Source of the DNA: Williamsia muralis
GTDB lineage: Bacteria > Actinomycetota > Actinomycetes > Mycobacteriales > Mycobacteriaceae
Length of the DNA stretch: 64,000 nucleotides
Reading direction: 5' to 3'
Assembly: GCF_002735905.1 (NCBI RefSeq)
Contig: NZ_PEBD01000004.1
Span: 806,001-870,000, forward strand
Made by a program: the position numbers and the translations under genes. Numbering within the stretch: the stretch's first letter is position 1; the number at the start of each line of letters is the position of its first letter. The notes beneath the pieces are model-generated. The model saw nothing but the letters and a program-made list of their open reading frames with translations, was not told where the DNA came from and did no database searches. This document shows, piece after piece, positions 8,774 through 18,172 of this stretch.

Positions 8774-10437
8774 TGCGAGTCATGGCTCAGGTGGGCATGG
8801 TGATGAACCTCGACAAGTGCATCGGGTGCCATACGTGCTCGGTGACCTGCAAGCAGGCATGGACCAATCGTGCAGGCACCGAATATGTCTGGTTCAACAA
8901 CGTCGAGACGAGGCCCGGTCAAGGGTATCCGCGACAGTACGAGGATCAAGACAAGTGGCGAGGCGGCTGGCATCTCAACGCGAAAGGCAAACTGCGCCTA
9001 CGCACCGGCGGACGCTTGCAGAAGTTGCTCACCCTCTTCGCCAGTCCCGTACAACCCACTATCGCCGACTACTACGAACCGTGGACGTACGACTACGAGA
9101 CGCTCATCAACGCCCCGCTCGGGGACGACTTTCCGGTTGCCCGGCCCAAGTCGCTGCTGACCGGTGAAGACACCAAGGTCAGCTGGTCGGCCAACTGGGA
9201 CGACAACCTCGGTGGCTCAACCTCATACGGCGATCTCGATCCCATAGTGGAAAAGCTGCGTCGCGAGTCCGAAGAAGCCATCAAGTTCAGCTTCGAGCAG
9301 ACCTTCATGTTCTACCTGCCGCGCATCTGCGAGCACTGTCTCAATCCGTCGTGTATGGCTTCCTGCCCCAGCGGTGCCATCTACAAACGCAGTGAAGACG
9401 GCATCGTCCTGGTCGATCAAGACCAGTGCCGTGGTTGGCGCCAGTGCATCACCGGATGTCCCTACAAGAAGATGTATTTCAACCACAAGTCGGGCAAGGC
9501 CGAGAAGTGCACGCTCTGCTACCCGCGCATCGAAGTCGGCCAGCCGACGGTGTGCTCCGAGACCTGCGTCGGGCGCCTGCGCTATCTCGGCATCTTCCTT
9601 TACGACGCCGATGCTGTCACCGATGCTGCTTCCACCCCGTACGAAAAAGACTTGTACGAAGCACAACTCGAGTTGTTGCTCGACCCCCACGACCCTGAGG
9701 TGATCGCCGCTGCCCGGAGAGATGGGATCCCCGACGACTGGCTGGAGGCTGCCCGCCGGTCACCGGTGTACGCGCTGGCCAAGAAGTACCGCGTCGCGCT
9801 GCCCCTGCATCCGGAATACCGCACCATGCCGATGGTCTGGTACGTCCCGCCGCTCTCGCCGATCGTCGACCTGCTCGCCGATCAAGGGCACGATGCCGAG
9901 AGTCCGGGCACGTTGTTCGGTGCGATCGACGCTCTACGCATCCCGGTCGAATACCTCGCTGAACTGTTCACTGCGGGAGACACCGAGGTGATCGACAGGG
10001 TTCTCAAGCGCTTGGCCGGTATGCGCGCCTACATGCGTGACGTCACGCTCGGCCGGGAGCCGAATCCTGATATCCCCGCGGCAGTGGGTATGTCGGAAGA
10101 AGAGGTGTACGAGATGTACCGCCTCATGGCCATCGCCAAATACGAAGACCGCTACGTGATCCCGACTGCCCATCTCGAGCAGGCCGAGCAACTCGACGAA
10201 ATGGCATGTGCGCTGGACTACGAAGAGGGTCCCGGGATGTTCGAGTCCGGCGCGTTCGGAGAGGCCAGTGGTCGCCCGGCGCCGGTGTCGGTGGAGACGT
10301 TCCACGCTCTCAAGCAACGGCAGACCACCAATACGGCAGCGGGGGAGGCGAGCATGGCAGGCCGCGTGAATCTGCTGAACTGGGACGGCAACGGTGTGCC
10401 GAACGGTATGTTCCCCGGACCTTCGGAGCAGCGATGA
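8773..10437 (+). CDS. narH: Nitrate reductase beta subunit NarH
   Basis: 554 residues; the iron-sulfur subunit that passes electrons from NarI to NarG. Four cysteine groups are visible: CIGCHTCSVTC from Cys16, CEHCLNPSCMASCP from about residue 186, CRGWRQCITGCP from about 219, and CTLCYPRIEVGQPTVCSETC from about 246. The Trp in CRGWRQC replaces a cysteine and marks the [3Fe-4S] site as in other NarH proteins. AGGAGGTGA sits ahead of the ATG, which shares one base with the narG stop. The gene overlaps narJ by four bases (ATGA), so translation is coupled. Confidence 0.97.
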   Translation: MRVMAQVGMVMNLDKCIGCHTCSVTCKQAWTNRAGTEYVWFNNVETRPGQGYPRQYEDQDKWRGGWHLNAKGKLRLRTGGRLQKLLTLFASPVQPTIADYYEPWTYDYETLINAPLGDDFPVARPKSLLTGEDTKVSWSANWDDNLGGSTSYGDLDPIVEKLRRESEEAIKFSFEQTFMFYLPRICEHCLNPSCMASCPSGAIYKRSEDGIVLVDQDQCRGWRQCITGCPYKKMYFNHKSGKAEKCTLCYPRIEVGQPTVCSETCVGRLRYLGIFLYDADAVTDAASTPYEKDLYEAQLELLLDPHDPEVIAAARRDGIPDDWLEAARRSPVYALAKKYRVALPLHPEYRTMPMVWYVPPLSPIVDLLADQGHDAESPGTLFGAIDALRIPVEYLAELFTAGDTEVIDRVLKRLAGMRAYMRDVTLGREPNPDIPAAVGMSEEEVYEMYRLMAIAKYEDRYVIPTAHLEQAEQLDEMACALDYEEGPGMFESGAFGEASGRPAPVSVETFHALKQRQTTNTAAGEASMAGRVNLLNWDGNGVPNGMFPGPSEQR

Positions 10438-11081
10438 GATGGCTACGCGGTACGCGCGGTATCGACCACCGGGTGATCTATCAGGTCGCGTCGTGGTGTC
10501 TGAGCTATCCGGATGAACAGTTGTTGTCGAAAGTTGCACTGCTGCAGGCGGCTCTCGACGAGCATCCCGACCGAAACACCGCCAGGTCGCTGCATCGTTT
10601 CGTCGAGTATCTGGCCAGTGCTGACGCCGAGGCCATTCGCCGCGAGTACGTCGACGTCTTCGACCTGTCGAACAAGCGGACGCTGTACCTGTCGTACTGG
10701 ACCGATGGGGACACCAGGCGCAGGGGAGCAGTGTTGGGCGAGTTCAAGCAGATGTACCGCGACAGCGGGTATCTCGTCGATCTGCACGGTGAGTTGCCGG
10801 ACCATCTACCCGTCGTGCTCGAATACTGCGCCCGCGCTGATCCTGCCGTTGCCCAGCAACTCCTCACCAGGTACCGAGCAGCTCTGGAACTCATCCGGTT
10901 CGGCCTCCTGGATGCGGGCTCGCCCTATGTCGATGTGTTGACCGCTGTGTGCTCGACAGTGCCTGGCGCCTCGCCGACGGACCGTCAATCCGCGATGGCC
11001 ATGCGACCGTCCATCCCGATGGAAACGGTTGGCCTCGAACCGTTCGACCCCCGCCTGCTACCCATCGCGGAGACGAGGTGA
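10434..11081 (+). CDS. narJ: Nitrate reductase assembly chaperone NarJ
   Basis: 215 residues of the NarJ/TorD chaperone family, which holds apo-NarGH during molybdenum-cofactor insertion and is not part of the final enzyme. Visible signatures are QVASWCLSYPDE near the N-terminus, the EYVDVFDLSNKRTLYLSYW block and RRGAVLGEFKQMYR. It starts at the ATGA overlap with narH and ends four bases before narI. The Pro-rich C-terminal tail is poorly conserved in the family. Confidence 0.93.
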   Translation: MRWLRGTRGIDHRVIYQVASWCLSYPDEQLLSKVALLQAALDEHPDRNTARSLHRFVEYLASADAEAIRREYVDVFDLSNKRTLYLSYWTDGDTRRRGAVLGEFKQMYRDSGYLVDLHGELPDHLPVVLEYCARADPAVAQQLLTRYRAALELIRFGLLDAGSPYVDVLTAVCSTVPGASPTDRQSAMAMRPSIPMETVGLEPFDPRLLPIAETR

Positions 11082-11084
11082 GAC

Positions 11085-11831
11085 GTGGACATCTTCCTGT
11101 GGGGCGTCGTCCCGTACCTGACTCTGGCCCTTCTGATCGGCGGCACCATCTGGCGCTACCGATACGACAAGTTCGGCTGGACCACGCGTTCGTCGGAGTT
11201 GTACGAATCGCGGCTGCTACGCATTGGATCCCCCCTCTTCCATTTCGGGATCCTGGTGGTGATCATCGGCCACGCCATCGGCCTGGTGATCCCCGAATCC
11301 TTCACCGAGGCAGTGGGAGTGACCGAAGACCTCTACCATCTGAACTCCGCGTTCTTCGGCATCATCGCGGGCGTGTGCACCTTGGCCGGTCTGGTCATCT
11401 TGATCTATCGGCGTCGCACTGTCGGACCGGTGTTCATGGCGACCACACGCAACGACAAGGTGATGTATCTGGTTCTCACCGCCGCGTTGCTGCTCGGTCT
11501 GTACTGCACTTTTCTCGGCGTGGTGCCTGGGCAGAAGGGTGTCAACTACCGGGAAACGGTCTCGCCATGGTTCCGTTCCATCTTCTACTTCAATCCCGAC
11601 GTTGCAGCGATGAACAACGCGCCGTTGCGGTTTCACATCCACGTGCTCGTCGGAATGCTGGTGTTCGCAATGGTGCCGTTCACCCGGCTGGTGCACATGT
11701 TCACCGCACCCGTGCACTATCTGTTCCGGCCGTACATCGTCTACCGCAGCCGTGACCAGCATTCGTCCCCTGGCAACCAACAGTATCGGCGCGGATGGGC
11801 GCCGGTCGGAGTGAAGGACCGTGAACGATGA
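11085..11831 (+). CDS. narI: Nitrate reductase gamma subunit NarI (cytochrome b)
   Basis: 248 residues with five membrane helices. NarI anchors NarGH and oxidises menaquinol through two b hemes. Candidate heme ligands are His53 and His63 (LFHFGILVVIIGHAIG) and His186 and His204 (FHIHVLVG, RLVH), matching the spacing in the E. coli protein; His184 is a nearby alternative to His186. The GTG start follows GACGAGGTGAG. The end overlaps narK by four bases. Confidence 0.96.
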   Translation: MDIFLWGVVPYLTLALLIGGTIWRYRYDKFGWTTRSSELYESRLLRIGSPLFHFGILVVIIGHAIGLVIPESFTEAVGVTEDLYHLNSAFFGIIAGVCTLAGLVILIYRRRTVGPVFMATTRNDKVMYLVLTAALLLGLYCTFLGVVPGQKGVNYRETVSPWFRSIFYFNPDVAAMNNAPLRFHIHVLVGMLVFAMVPFTRLVHMFTAPVHYLFRPYIVYRSRDQHSSPGNQQYRRGWAPVGVKDRER

Positions 11832-13051
11832 CGATGTCGACAGGGACGGAAGCACCGGTGGACCGGCGCGCGCAGACACTCAATCTTGTTCTCGCCACCA
11901 CCGCGTTCACCATCAGCTTCTGGGCCTGGAACCTGATCGGTCCGTTGGGGGTTCGGTATACCGCCGACATGGACTTGTCGTCGACAGCCAAGTCGGTGCT
12001 GGTGGCCATCCCTATCCTGGTGGGCTCGCTGGGCAGGATCCTCACCGGGGCACTGACCGATCGGCTCGGCGGACGAATCATGTTCCCGGTATTGCTCCTT
12101 GCCTCAGTGCCGTTCGTCATCCTGGTGGCCATCGGCGGGCACTTCGACAACTACACGATCCTGGTGATTGCGGGCTTTTTCCTCGGTATCGCCGGCACCT
12201 CGTTTGCTGTTGGCATCCCATTCGTGAACGCCTGGTACGACAAGTCGCGGCGAGGGTTCGCCACCGGCATCTTCGGCGCGGGTATGGGCGGCACAGCACT
12301 GTCGGCGTTTTTCACGCCGCGCTTTGTCCAGTGGTTCGGATACGTCACCACCCACGTCATCATCGCTGTGGCACTCGTGGTGGTCGCTGCTGTCTGCTGG
12401 ATGCTGATGCGGGACTCACCCCGCTGGTCGGCGAATCACGATGCGGTGGTGCCCAAGCTGATCGGCGCTGCCAAACTGCCGATCACCTGGCAGATGGGAT
12501 TCCTCTACGCTGCGGCGTTCGGCGGGTTCGTCGCCTTCTCGACGTACCTTCCGACCTACCTGAACGACGTGTACGGATTCGACCTGGAGGCAGCCGGAAC
12601 CCGCACCGCCGGCTTCGCGATCGCGGCGGTGGTCGCCCGCCCGCTCGGTGGCATCCTGTCGGATCGCTTCGGAGCCCGTCTCATCACCGTGATCTCGTGT
12701 GCCGGGGCGTCCGTCCTGGCGATCTGGATGCTCACCAAACCTCCCCTGGAGATTCCTGCCGGCCTCGACTTCGTGCTGATGGCCGTATGTATGGGTCTCG
12801 GTTCGGGATCGGTGTTCAGCTGGGTGGCCAAGGAGGCGCCGCAGGAGCGCGTCGGCTCCGTGACCGGAATTGTCGGTGCTGCAGGCGGACTCGGCGGCTT
12901 CTTCCCACCGTTGGTCATGGGAGCCACGTACAACGCCGAAGATCACAGCTATACGGTCGGGCTGACTCTCTTGGTCATCGTGTCCGCGTTGGCTGCGGTG
13001 TACACGGCGTTCGGTATCCGGCACCGGAAGTCGGAGAACGCCGCCGTCTGA
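11828..13051 (+). CDS. narK: Nitrate/nitrite transporter NarK (MFS)
   Basis: 407 residues and 12 predicted membrane segments. It is an MFS member of the nitrate/nitrite porter family, with the early SFWAWNLIGPLGVRYT segment, the loop-2 GRILTGALTDRLGGR motif and glycine-rich nitrate-porter stretches such as FGAGMGGTALSAFF and GIVGAAGGLGGFFPP. The length and single domain fit a NarK2-like nitrate/nitrite carrier. ATGA coupling to narI places it in the operon, importing the substrate or exporting nitrite for NarGHI. Confidence 0.92.
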   Translation: MTMSTGTEAPVDRRAQTLNLVLATTAFTISFWAWNLIGPLGVRYTADMDLSSTAKSVLVAIPILVGSLGRILTGALTDRLGGRIMFPVLLLASVPFVILVAIGGHFDNYTILVIAGFFLGIAGTSFAVGIPFVNAWYDKSRRGFATGIFGAGMGGTALSAFFTPRFVQWFGYVTTHVIIAVALVVVAAVCWMLMRDSPRWSANHDAVVPKLIGAAKLPITWQMGFLYAAAFGGFVAFSTYLPTYLNDVYGFDLEAAGTRTAGFAIAAVVARPLGGILSDRFGARLITVISCAGASVLAIWMLTKPPLEIPAGLDFVLMAVCMGLGSGSVFSWVAKEAPQERVGSVTGIVGAAGGLGGFFPPLVMGATYNAEDHSYTVGLTLLVIVSALAAVYTAFGIRHRKSENAAV

Positions 13052-13136
13052 GCGGTCCCCGTTGTCGTAGGCCGGCGCTACGGTCTCCCCACGTGTTGCC
13101 CATGGGGATGGGTGACGTCAATCAAGGGGGAGCAGT

Positions 13137-13859
13137 ATGTCGTCAGGGGTGGATGTTCGGATCGAAGCGTTGGTGAACGCGTGCGAGCGCGATCTGGGAG
13201 ACGAGGCTTTGTGGATCAAGCCGAGGGCGTATCCAGAGTCGTTGGCGCTGTGCATCATCGACTCGATCTACTCAACCGGTGCTCAGTACGGTCAGGTGGC
13301 CAACATCGTCGAGCGTTACCGCACGTATCGATCGGGGCAGGGTGGGGATGCGGACCTCGACGGGCCGGCGGAGTTGCTCGCGACGTTCGACGAGCTGGGT
13401 AGCGCGCAGGCGTGGGCCGAACAGATCGGCAACCGTAGGCCGACGTCGACGACGCCAGGAGCGCCGTTGAAGGCCGAGGCCGTTCGAGACGGCGCGAGCC
13501 GCCTTGTCGGACTGGGGATCCGGTCGGTCGAAGAACTGCGGCTGACAGCAGAGTCCGACGCTATCGATGTTGTCAACAAGTCGTGGCGTGAGGTGCCCGG
13601 CCAGCGGTCGGGCGTGACGTGGGCGTACGTGCTGATGCTCGCCGGGATACCGGGTGCGAAGGCGAATCGACTGGTGGTCGAGTATGTGGCCGACGTGCTC
13701 GAGCTTCCGGTAGGTGAGGTCGACGCGCGATCGGTCAGTGGGTGGATACGTGACGTGGCGAAGACAAAGGGGTGGAACAGTATTCACACCGAACACGCGA
13801 TCTGGCGGTTGCAGACCAGACGTCCGGTGAGTGGGTCGGTGGTTGAAGTGGCTGGGTAG
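13137..13859 (+). CDS. Hypothetical protein with a helix-hairpin-helix-like C-terminal half
   Basis: 240 residues, no signal or membrane segment. The C-terminal half contains VTWAYVLMLAGIPGAKANRL, which has the hydrophobic-Gly-x-Pro-Gly pattern of helix-hairpin-helix DNA-binding folds and looks distantly like HhH-GPD glycosylases; the preceding LGIRSVEELR is another helix-turn of that kind. A catalytic lysine or aspartate pair cannot be confirmed by eye. The ATG has a good AAGGGGG site. It stands alone after narK and directly before the 103-bp tandem repeat. A nucleic-acid-binding role is inference. Confidence 0.6.
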   Translation: MSSGVDVRIEALVNACERDLGDEALWIKPRAYPESLALCIIDSIYSTGAQYGQVANIVERYRTYRSGQGGDADLDGPAELLATFDELGSAQAWAEQIGNRRPTSTTPGAPLKAEAVRDGASRLVGLGIRSVEELRLTAESDAIDVVNKSWREVPGQRSGVTWAYVLMLAGIPGAKANRLVVEYVADVLELPVGEVDARSVSGWIRDVAKTKGWNSIHTEHAIWRLQTRRPVSGSVVEVAG

Positions 13860-13901
13860 GAGCGTGCTGCAGAAGTCGGAGGGAGTGGGGCGTTGGCCGC
13901 A

Positions 13902-14275
13902 TTTCCTCCGACTTCGTGTGGTTGCTCCGGTTGCAACCGGAGGGTGTGGCTGGTGTCGGAGGGCCTGGGGCCCGGGAGCGGAGGGGTTGTGGGCGTCGCC
14001 CGTGTTTCCTACGACTTCGTGTGGTTGCTCCGGTTGCAACCGGAGGGTGTGGCTGGAGTCGGAGGTTTTGGGACCCGGGAGCGAAGGGGTTGTGGGCGTC
14101 GGCTGTGGTTCCTCCGGTTTCGTGTGGTTCCTCCGGTTGCAGTCGGAGGGTGTGGCTGGTGTCGGAGGTTTTGGGCCCCGGGTGCGAAGGGGTTGCAGGC
14201 GTCGCCCGTGTTTCCTCCGACTTCGTGCAGTTGCTCCGGTTGCAGTCGGAGGGTGTGGCTGCAGTCGGAGGAAGT
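13902..14275. repeat. 103-bp tandem repeat, four copies, with nested palindromes
   Basis: The core GTTGCTCCGGTTGCA (one base changed in copy three) begins at 13921, 14024, 14127 and 14230, an exact 103-base period. Each unit has TCCTCCGACTTCGTG, then a palindromic core that in the first two copies is a perfect 18-bp palindrome (CTCCGGTTG/CAACCGGAG), then GTCGGAGG, which pairs with the outer CCTCCGAC. A GC-rich spacer containing a GGGGTTGTGGGCGTCG-like string completes each unit. Copies three and four have CAGTCGGAG instead of CAACCGGAG, which keeps most pairing through a G-T wobble. Because 103 is not a multiple of three, long open frames here are repeat artefacts. Confidence 0.9.
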
Positions 14276-14357
14276 GGAGTTCGGGACATGAGCCGAGCCG
14301 GAAGGCCGCCACTTACCCGGTCAATGCACCGATGCCGCCTGTGGATGCCTCAGACTG

Positions 14358-15677
14358 ATGGCCATGCCGAACGAACATCTCGAGAAGAAGTCGCCGTCGT
14401 TCTTCAGCTGGCAGGTGGCCGGTAGCGGGGACGTGGTGGCACCCCATGAACGGCTGACCTGGCCCAGGACTGTAGGCATCGGCCTGCAGCACGTGGTCGC
14501 GATGTTCGGTGCGACCTTCCTGGTTCCGGTGATCACAGGGTTCCCGCCTGCGACAACCCTCCTCTTCTCCGGTATCGGCACCATCCTGTTCCTGCTGATC
14601 ACGCGCAACCGGCTACCGAGCTATCTGGGCTCGAGCTTTGCCATCATCGCGCCCGTCCTCGCCGCGACTGCGTCCAATGGCGAATCGGCAGCGCTCGGCG
14701 GCATCGTGGTGGTCGGTGCGCTACTGATCATCATCGGCGTGGTGGTGCAGTACGCCGGCACCGGCTGGATCCAAGCGCTGATGCCCCCGGTGGTGACCGG
14801 CACGATTGTCGCTCTGATCGGGCTCAATCTTGCGCCGACAGCCAAGGCGAACTACGAGAAGGACGCCATCACGGCGACCGTGGTGCTCGTTCTGCTGATC
14901 GCGTCACTCATCCTGTTCCGGGGACTCCTCGGACGTTTGGCCATCTTCACCAGTGTGGTGCTCGGCTACCTGTTCGCGCTGGCGAGAGACGAGGTGGACA
15001 CGAGCAAGATCGGTTCGGCCGATTGGGTTGGGCTGCCCGACTTCACCACTCCGACTTTCCACCTCTCGGTGTTGCCGATGTTCCTGCCGGTGGTGCTGGT
15101 GCTGGTTGTCGAGAACATCGGGCACGTCAAGTCGATCAACACTATGACCGGTCTCAACTACGACAACCGCATCGGCCGCGCCCTGGCAGCAGACGGTGTT
15201 GCCACGGTGCTCGCCGGCAGCGGTGGCGGTTCGGCGACAACAACTTACGCCGAGAACATCGGCGTGATGGCCGCGACGAAGGTCTACTCGACAGCGGCAT
15301 ATTGGGTCGCCGGCGTTGCGGCGATCATCCTCGGAATGTCGCCCAAGGTAGGTGCCGTCATCGCAGCGATCCCGGACGGCGTGCTCGGTGGCGTCACCAC
15401 CGCGCTCTACGGCCTCGTCGGAATACTCGGCGTACACATCTGGGTGACCAACAAAGTGGACTTCTCCAAACCGGTCAACCAGTTCACCGCGGCCATCGCC
15501 CTGGTGATCGGCATTGCCGACTTCTCCTGGGTCGTCGGCGACCTCAGCTTCGGCGGTATCGCACTGGGCGCCGTTGCAGCCCTGCTGATCTACCACGTGA
15601 TGCGCGTGGTGGGTGGCTGGCGGGGGACCGTGACGGTGGATCCGTCGACCGAGAAGACCGGGCCGACACCCAGCTGA
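14358..15677 (+). CDS. Uracil/xanthine permease (NCS2 family)
   Basis: 439 residues and about 14 membrane segments, matching nucleobase:cation symporter-2 proteins: VGIGLQHVVAMFGATFLVPV near the start, the conserved ENIGHVKSI motif and the following GDGVATVLAGSGGGSATTTYAEN-like region (split here as DGVATVLAGSGGG and TTTYAENIG). This is closest to UraA/PyrP-type uracil importers; xanthine carriers of the same family cannot be excluded. Two ATGs lie six bases apart at 14358 and 14364, neither with a strong ribosome site. No pyrimidine genes are adjacent. Confidence 0.88.
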   Translation: MAMPNEHLEKKSPSFFSWQVAGSGDVVAPHERLTWPRTVGIGLQHVVAMFGATFLVPVITGFPPATTLLFSGIGTILFLLITRNRLPSYLGSSFAIIAPVLAATASNGESAALGGIVVVGALLIIIGVVVQYAGTGWIQALMPPVVTGTIVALIGLNLAPTAKANYEKDAITATVVLVLLIASLILFRGLLGRLAIFTSVVLGYLFALARDEVDTSKIGSADWVGLPDFTTPTFHLSVLPMFLPVVLVLVVENIGHVKSINTMTGLNYDNRIGRALAADGVATVLAGSGGGSATTTYAENIGVMAATKVYSTAAYWVAGVAAIILGMSPKVGAVIAAIPDGVLGGVTTALYGLVGILGVHIWVTNKVDFSKPVNQFTAAIALVIGIADFSWVVGDLSFGGIALGAVAALLIYHVMRVVGGWRGTVTVDPSTEKTGPTPS

Positions 15678-15695
15678 CTTACCGGCTCGACTCGG

Positions 15696-17225
15696 TCAAC
15701 GCACCGACTTCGTCACCTGACTGATGTTGAACTGCCAGCGTTCGACCACATGGAAGCCCATCCGTGCAGGCACGCGGTAGGCGATGGTCGGGCCGAGGCG
15801 GGGCCCTGGGTCCAGTGCGGGACCCGCATCGTGCGCCGGCAAGCTCTTGTCTTTCTCCGAGATGGTCCAGATGACGGTGCAGGCACGAATCTGGGCACGG
15901 CGCAGATGGGGTGCCACGTTGGTGTCCCAGAGCAGTCCCCCGGGGCGCGCTTGCTGCCATAGCCCGACATCGATCAGGCCCCGATACGCCTCTGGCCGCG
16001 CGGCTAGCAGCGGGCGGATGGGGCCGGGCTCCCACGAGACGGTGTCGTCGAGCAGTAAACAATCGCCGGGCGAAGCCTGCGCTCCGATGAGGTCGGCGAC
16101 CTGGCTGTAGTCCATCTTGAACTTGGCGTAGTCACCGCGCTGATCGATCCAGTTGGGCGTCGCGGCGATCGCCATGACGACGAGCACAGCGGCGATGGCC
16201 GGAGGCTTCTGCGCGATGGCCACCACGCAGGCCCCAATCAGCAGAGCCATCGCAGGCGCAGTGAACGACAAATACCGATCGACGTAGATGGGTTGCGACA
16301 TCAACGAATACAACAGCAACCCGACGGTGGGAATCACGATCCACACGATCGAGAGCACGACCACAGCACGCATGCCGCCGGTGGCGATCCACTCTCGCCG
16401 GGCGACGAACAGCACCACGGCGCTGCCCAGCAGCAGGAAGGCCACCACCGCGAAGGCGATCGAGAAATCGAAGTACTGAGTCAGCAGGACATTGCCGAAC
16501 ACACGCCCGTCGAGAGGGTCGATCCAACTGAGCTGGGTGGATTTGGCCCGCATGAATGCGAGGTAGGGGCTGAGCAGTACCACGGCAAGAACGGTCGACA
16601 GCCCCCAGGCACGGAGCTGACTCCGGTTGTTGCCGAGCATGACCAGGGCGATGAGATGAACCGGTACCAGCAATAACAGGTGGATGTTGACAAGAACCGA
16701 CAACACCACCAGAACCGCATAGAGCAGCCACCAGGACGTGACCCCGCGTCGGATGGCGACGATCAGGACGATGGTCAGCCATGTCGACACCACGATGGCC
16801 AGGGCGTAAGGACGAGCCTCGATGCCCGCCAACGTGACCCGTGGCAGGATCGCGAAGACGATGCCGGCGGTCACGCCGACGGCGCGACGCGAGAGCAGTT
16901 TGCCGAGCACCACCACGCCCGCACCGGCGACAGCGATCGCGACGGCGCTGGGCAGCCGCGACCACGCCTCCGATTCTGGGAAGACGGCGAACCAGCCATG
17001 CATCAGGACGTAGTAGAAGGTGTGGGCCGAGTCGGTGGACGAGACGAGATCGATCAGCTCGGAGATCGAGCGGGTGGACGCCGAGATGGTGGCGGCCTCG
17101 TCGTACCAGAAGGACGGATTGCCGATGCCGACGAAACTGACGACAAACGCAAGCACGGCGACGGCGACCGCATCCACGTTCGGGCCGACTCGAAACCTCG
17201 ACCTACGCGACTCGGCCGGGACCAC
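15696..17225 (-). CDS. GT-C type membrane glycosyltransferase (family 39-like)
   Basis: 509 residues with about 10-12 membrane segments and a soluble C-terminal part of about 120 residues. The first extracytoplasmic loop has FWYDEAAT, the acidic motif of polyprenyl-phosphate-dependent GT-C enzymes such as protein O-mannosyltransferases, and SRLPSAVAIA follows as usual for PMT_2-like proteins. Such enzymes move mannose, arabinose or similar sugars to cell-envelope glycans or proteins. The start is the GTG at 17225; a better-spaced GAGGAG lies ahead of an in-frame CTG at 17240, so the true start is open. It converges with the permease, 18 bases away. Confidence 0.75.
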   Translation of the reverse strand: MVPAESRRSRFRVGPNVDAVAVAVLAFVVSFVGIGNPSFWYDEAATISASTRSISELIDLVSSTDSAHTFYYVLMHGWFAVFPESEAWSRLPSAVAIAVAGAGVVVLGKLLSRRAVGVTAGIVFAILPRVTLAGIEARPYALAIVVSTWLTIVLIVAIRRGVTSWWLLYAVLVVLSVLVNIHLLLLVPVHLIALVMLGNNRSQLRAWGLSTVLAVVLLSPYLAFMRAKSTQLSWIDPLDGRVFGNVLLTQYFDFSIAFAVVAFLLLGSAVVLFVARREWIATGGMRAVVVLSIVWIVIPTVGLLLYSLMSQPIYVDRYLSFTAPAMALLIGACVVAIAQKPPAIAAVLVVMAIAATPNWIDQRGDYAKFKMDYSQVADLIGAQASPGDCLLLDDTVSWEPGPIRPLLAARPEAYRGLIDVGLWQQARPGGLLWDTNVAPHLRRAQIRACTVIWTISEKDKSLPAHDAGPALDPGPRLGPTIAYRVPARMGFHVVERWQFNISQVTKSVR

Positions 17226-17309
17226 CGTCTGATCGTTCAGCGCTGTCTCCTCACCGGGCCTGTTGACGCGGTCGAGCGTATCTCAGCAAGATCGCTGTAG
17301 CTTCTAGCC

Positions 17310-18023
17310 ATGTCGTTCCTCGAGGGCCTGGTAGACGGCACCAGGCTGCCGATGTTGCTGCTCTTCGCCTCGTTCATGATCACGTTTGTGGTCACCCGGA
17401 CCATCACCCGCATGATTCGCTCCGGGCGCGGCCCCTTCCACGACAACGTCGCCGGCGGCGTGCACATCCATCACGCTGTCCCCGGGATCATCTCCACGAT
17501 CGGTGGGGGATTCCTGTCGGTGGCTGTCCACGGTGACTCACCATGGGCTGAGGTCAGTGCGGTGATGATCGGGGTCGGATCGTCACTGGTGCTCGACGAG
17601 TTCGCCATGATCCTGCACCTGCAAGACGTCTACTGGTCCGCCGAGGGCCAGCTGTCGGTGCAGGTGGTCGCCCTGACGGGCTCACTCCTCGGACTGGTGC
17701 TGCTCGGCATCGATCCCGTTGTGTCGAACGTCGGGACGCCCGGCCACTTTGTCCTGCTCGGCACCATTCCGTTCCACATCCTCTCACTGTTGTTCTGTGT
17801 CGAGAAGGGCAAGTACCAGACGGCTGCGATCGGCGCGTTCATTCCTCCCGTGGCCTGGATCGGCGCGTTGCGCCTCGCCAGGCCGAAGTCGAGGTGGGCT
17901 CGCAAACGGTATTCCGGCGACAAGCTCGGTCGCGCGCAGCAGCACGAAAGAAAGTTCGACGAGACGTTCGGGCGATGGGGCCTCGACATCGAAGACCTGG
18001 TGGCGGGCAAACCGTCGGCGTGA
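17310..18023 (+). CDS. Conserved actinobacterial membrane protein
   Basis: 237 residues with about five or six hydrophobic segments. A His-rich stretch (GGVHIHHAVPG) lies early in the second segment, and LDEFAMILHLQDVYW follows. The C-terminal 50 residues are charged and cytoplasmic, with a basic patch and a FDETFGRWGLDIEDL helix. I know this as a conserved membrane family of mycobacterial relatives without an assigned function. It is divergent from the glycosyltransferase with 84 bases between them. Confidence 0.65.
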   Translation: MSFLEGLVDGTRLPMLLLFASFMITFVVTRTITRMIRSGRGPFHDNVAGGVHIHHAVPGIISTIGGGFLSVAVHGDSPWAEVSAVMIGVGSSLVLDEFAMILHLQDVYWSAEGQLSVQVVALTGSLLGLVLLGIDPVVSNVGTPGHFVLLGTIPFHILSLLFCVEKGKYQTAAIGAFIPPVAWIGALRLARPKSRWARKRYSGDKLGRAQQHERKFDETFGRWGLDIEDLVAGKPSA

Positions 18024-18172
18024 CGAGTTCTCTTGCAGGTGCCCTGGCCCGCCACCGATTGACCGCGTTGTGGTCGGGGTGTTCAGAATGCGGCGCAGCC
18101 ATCCCGTCTGGAACCGTCGAGTTCGAGCCGGCGTCCTAACGCCACTGGGTTCGGGCGAGGTTCGGGGGAACT

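Noticed and set aside
13831-14425. Long open frames on both strands across 13.8-14.4 kb (up to 346 codons)
   Set aside because: They arise from the 103-bp tandem repeat; each frame encodes the same low-complexity Gly/Val/Arg or Pro/Thr pattern, and the period is not a multiple of three.
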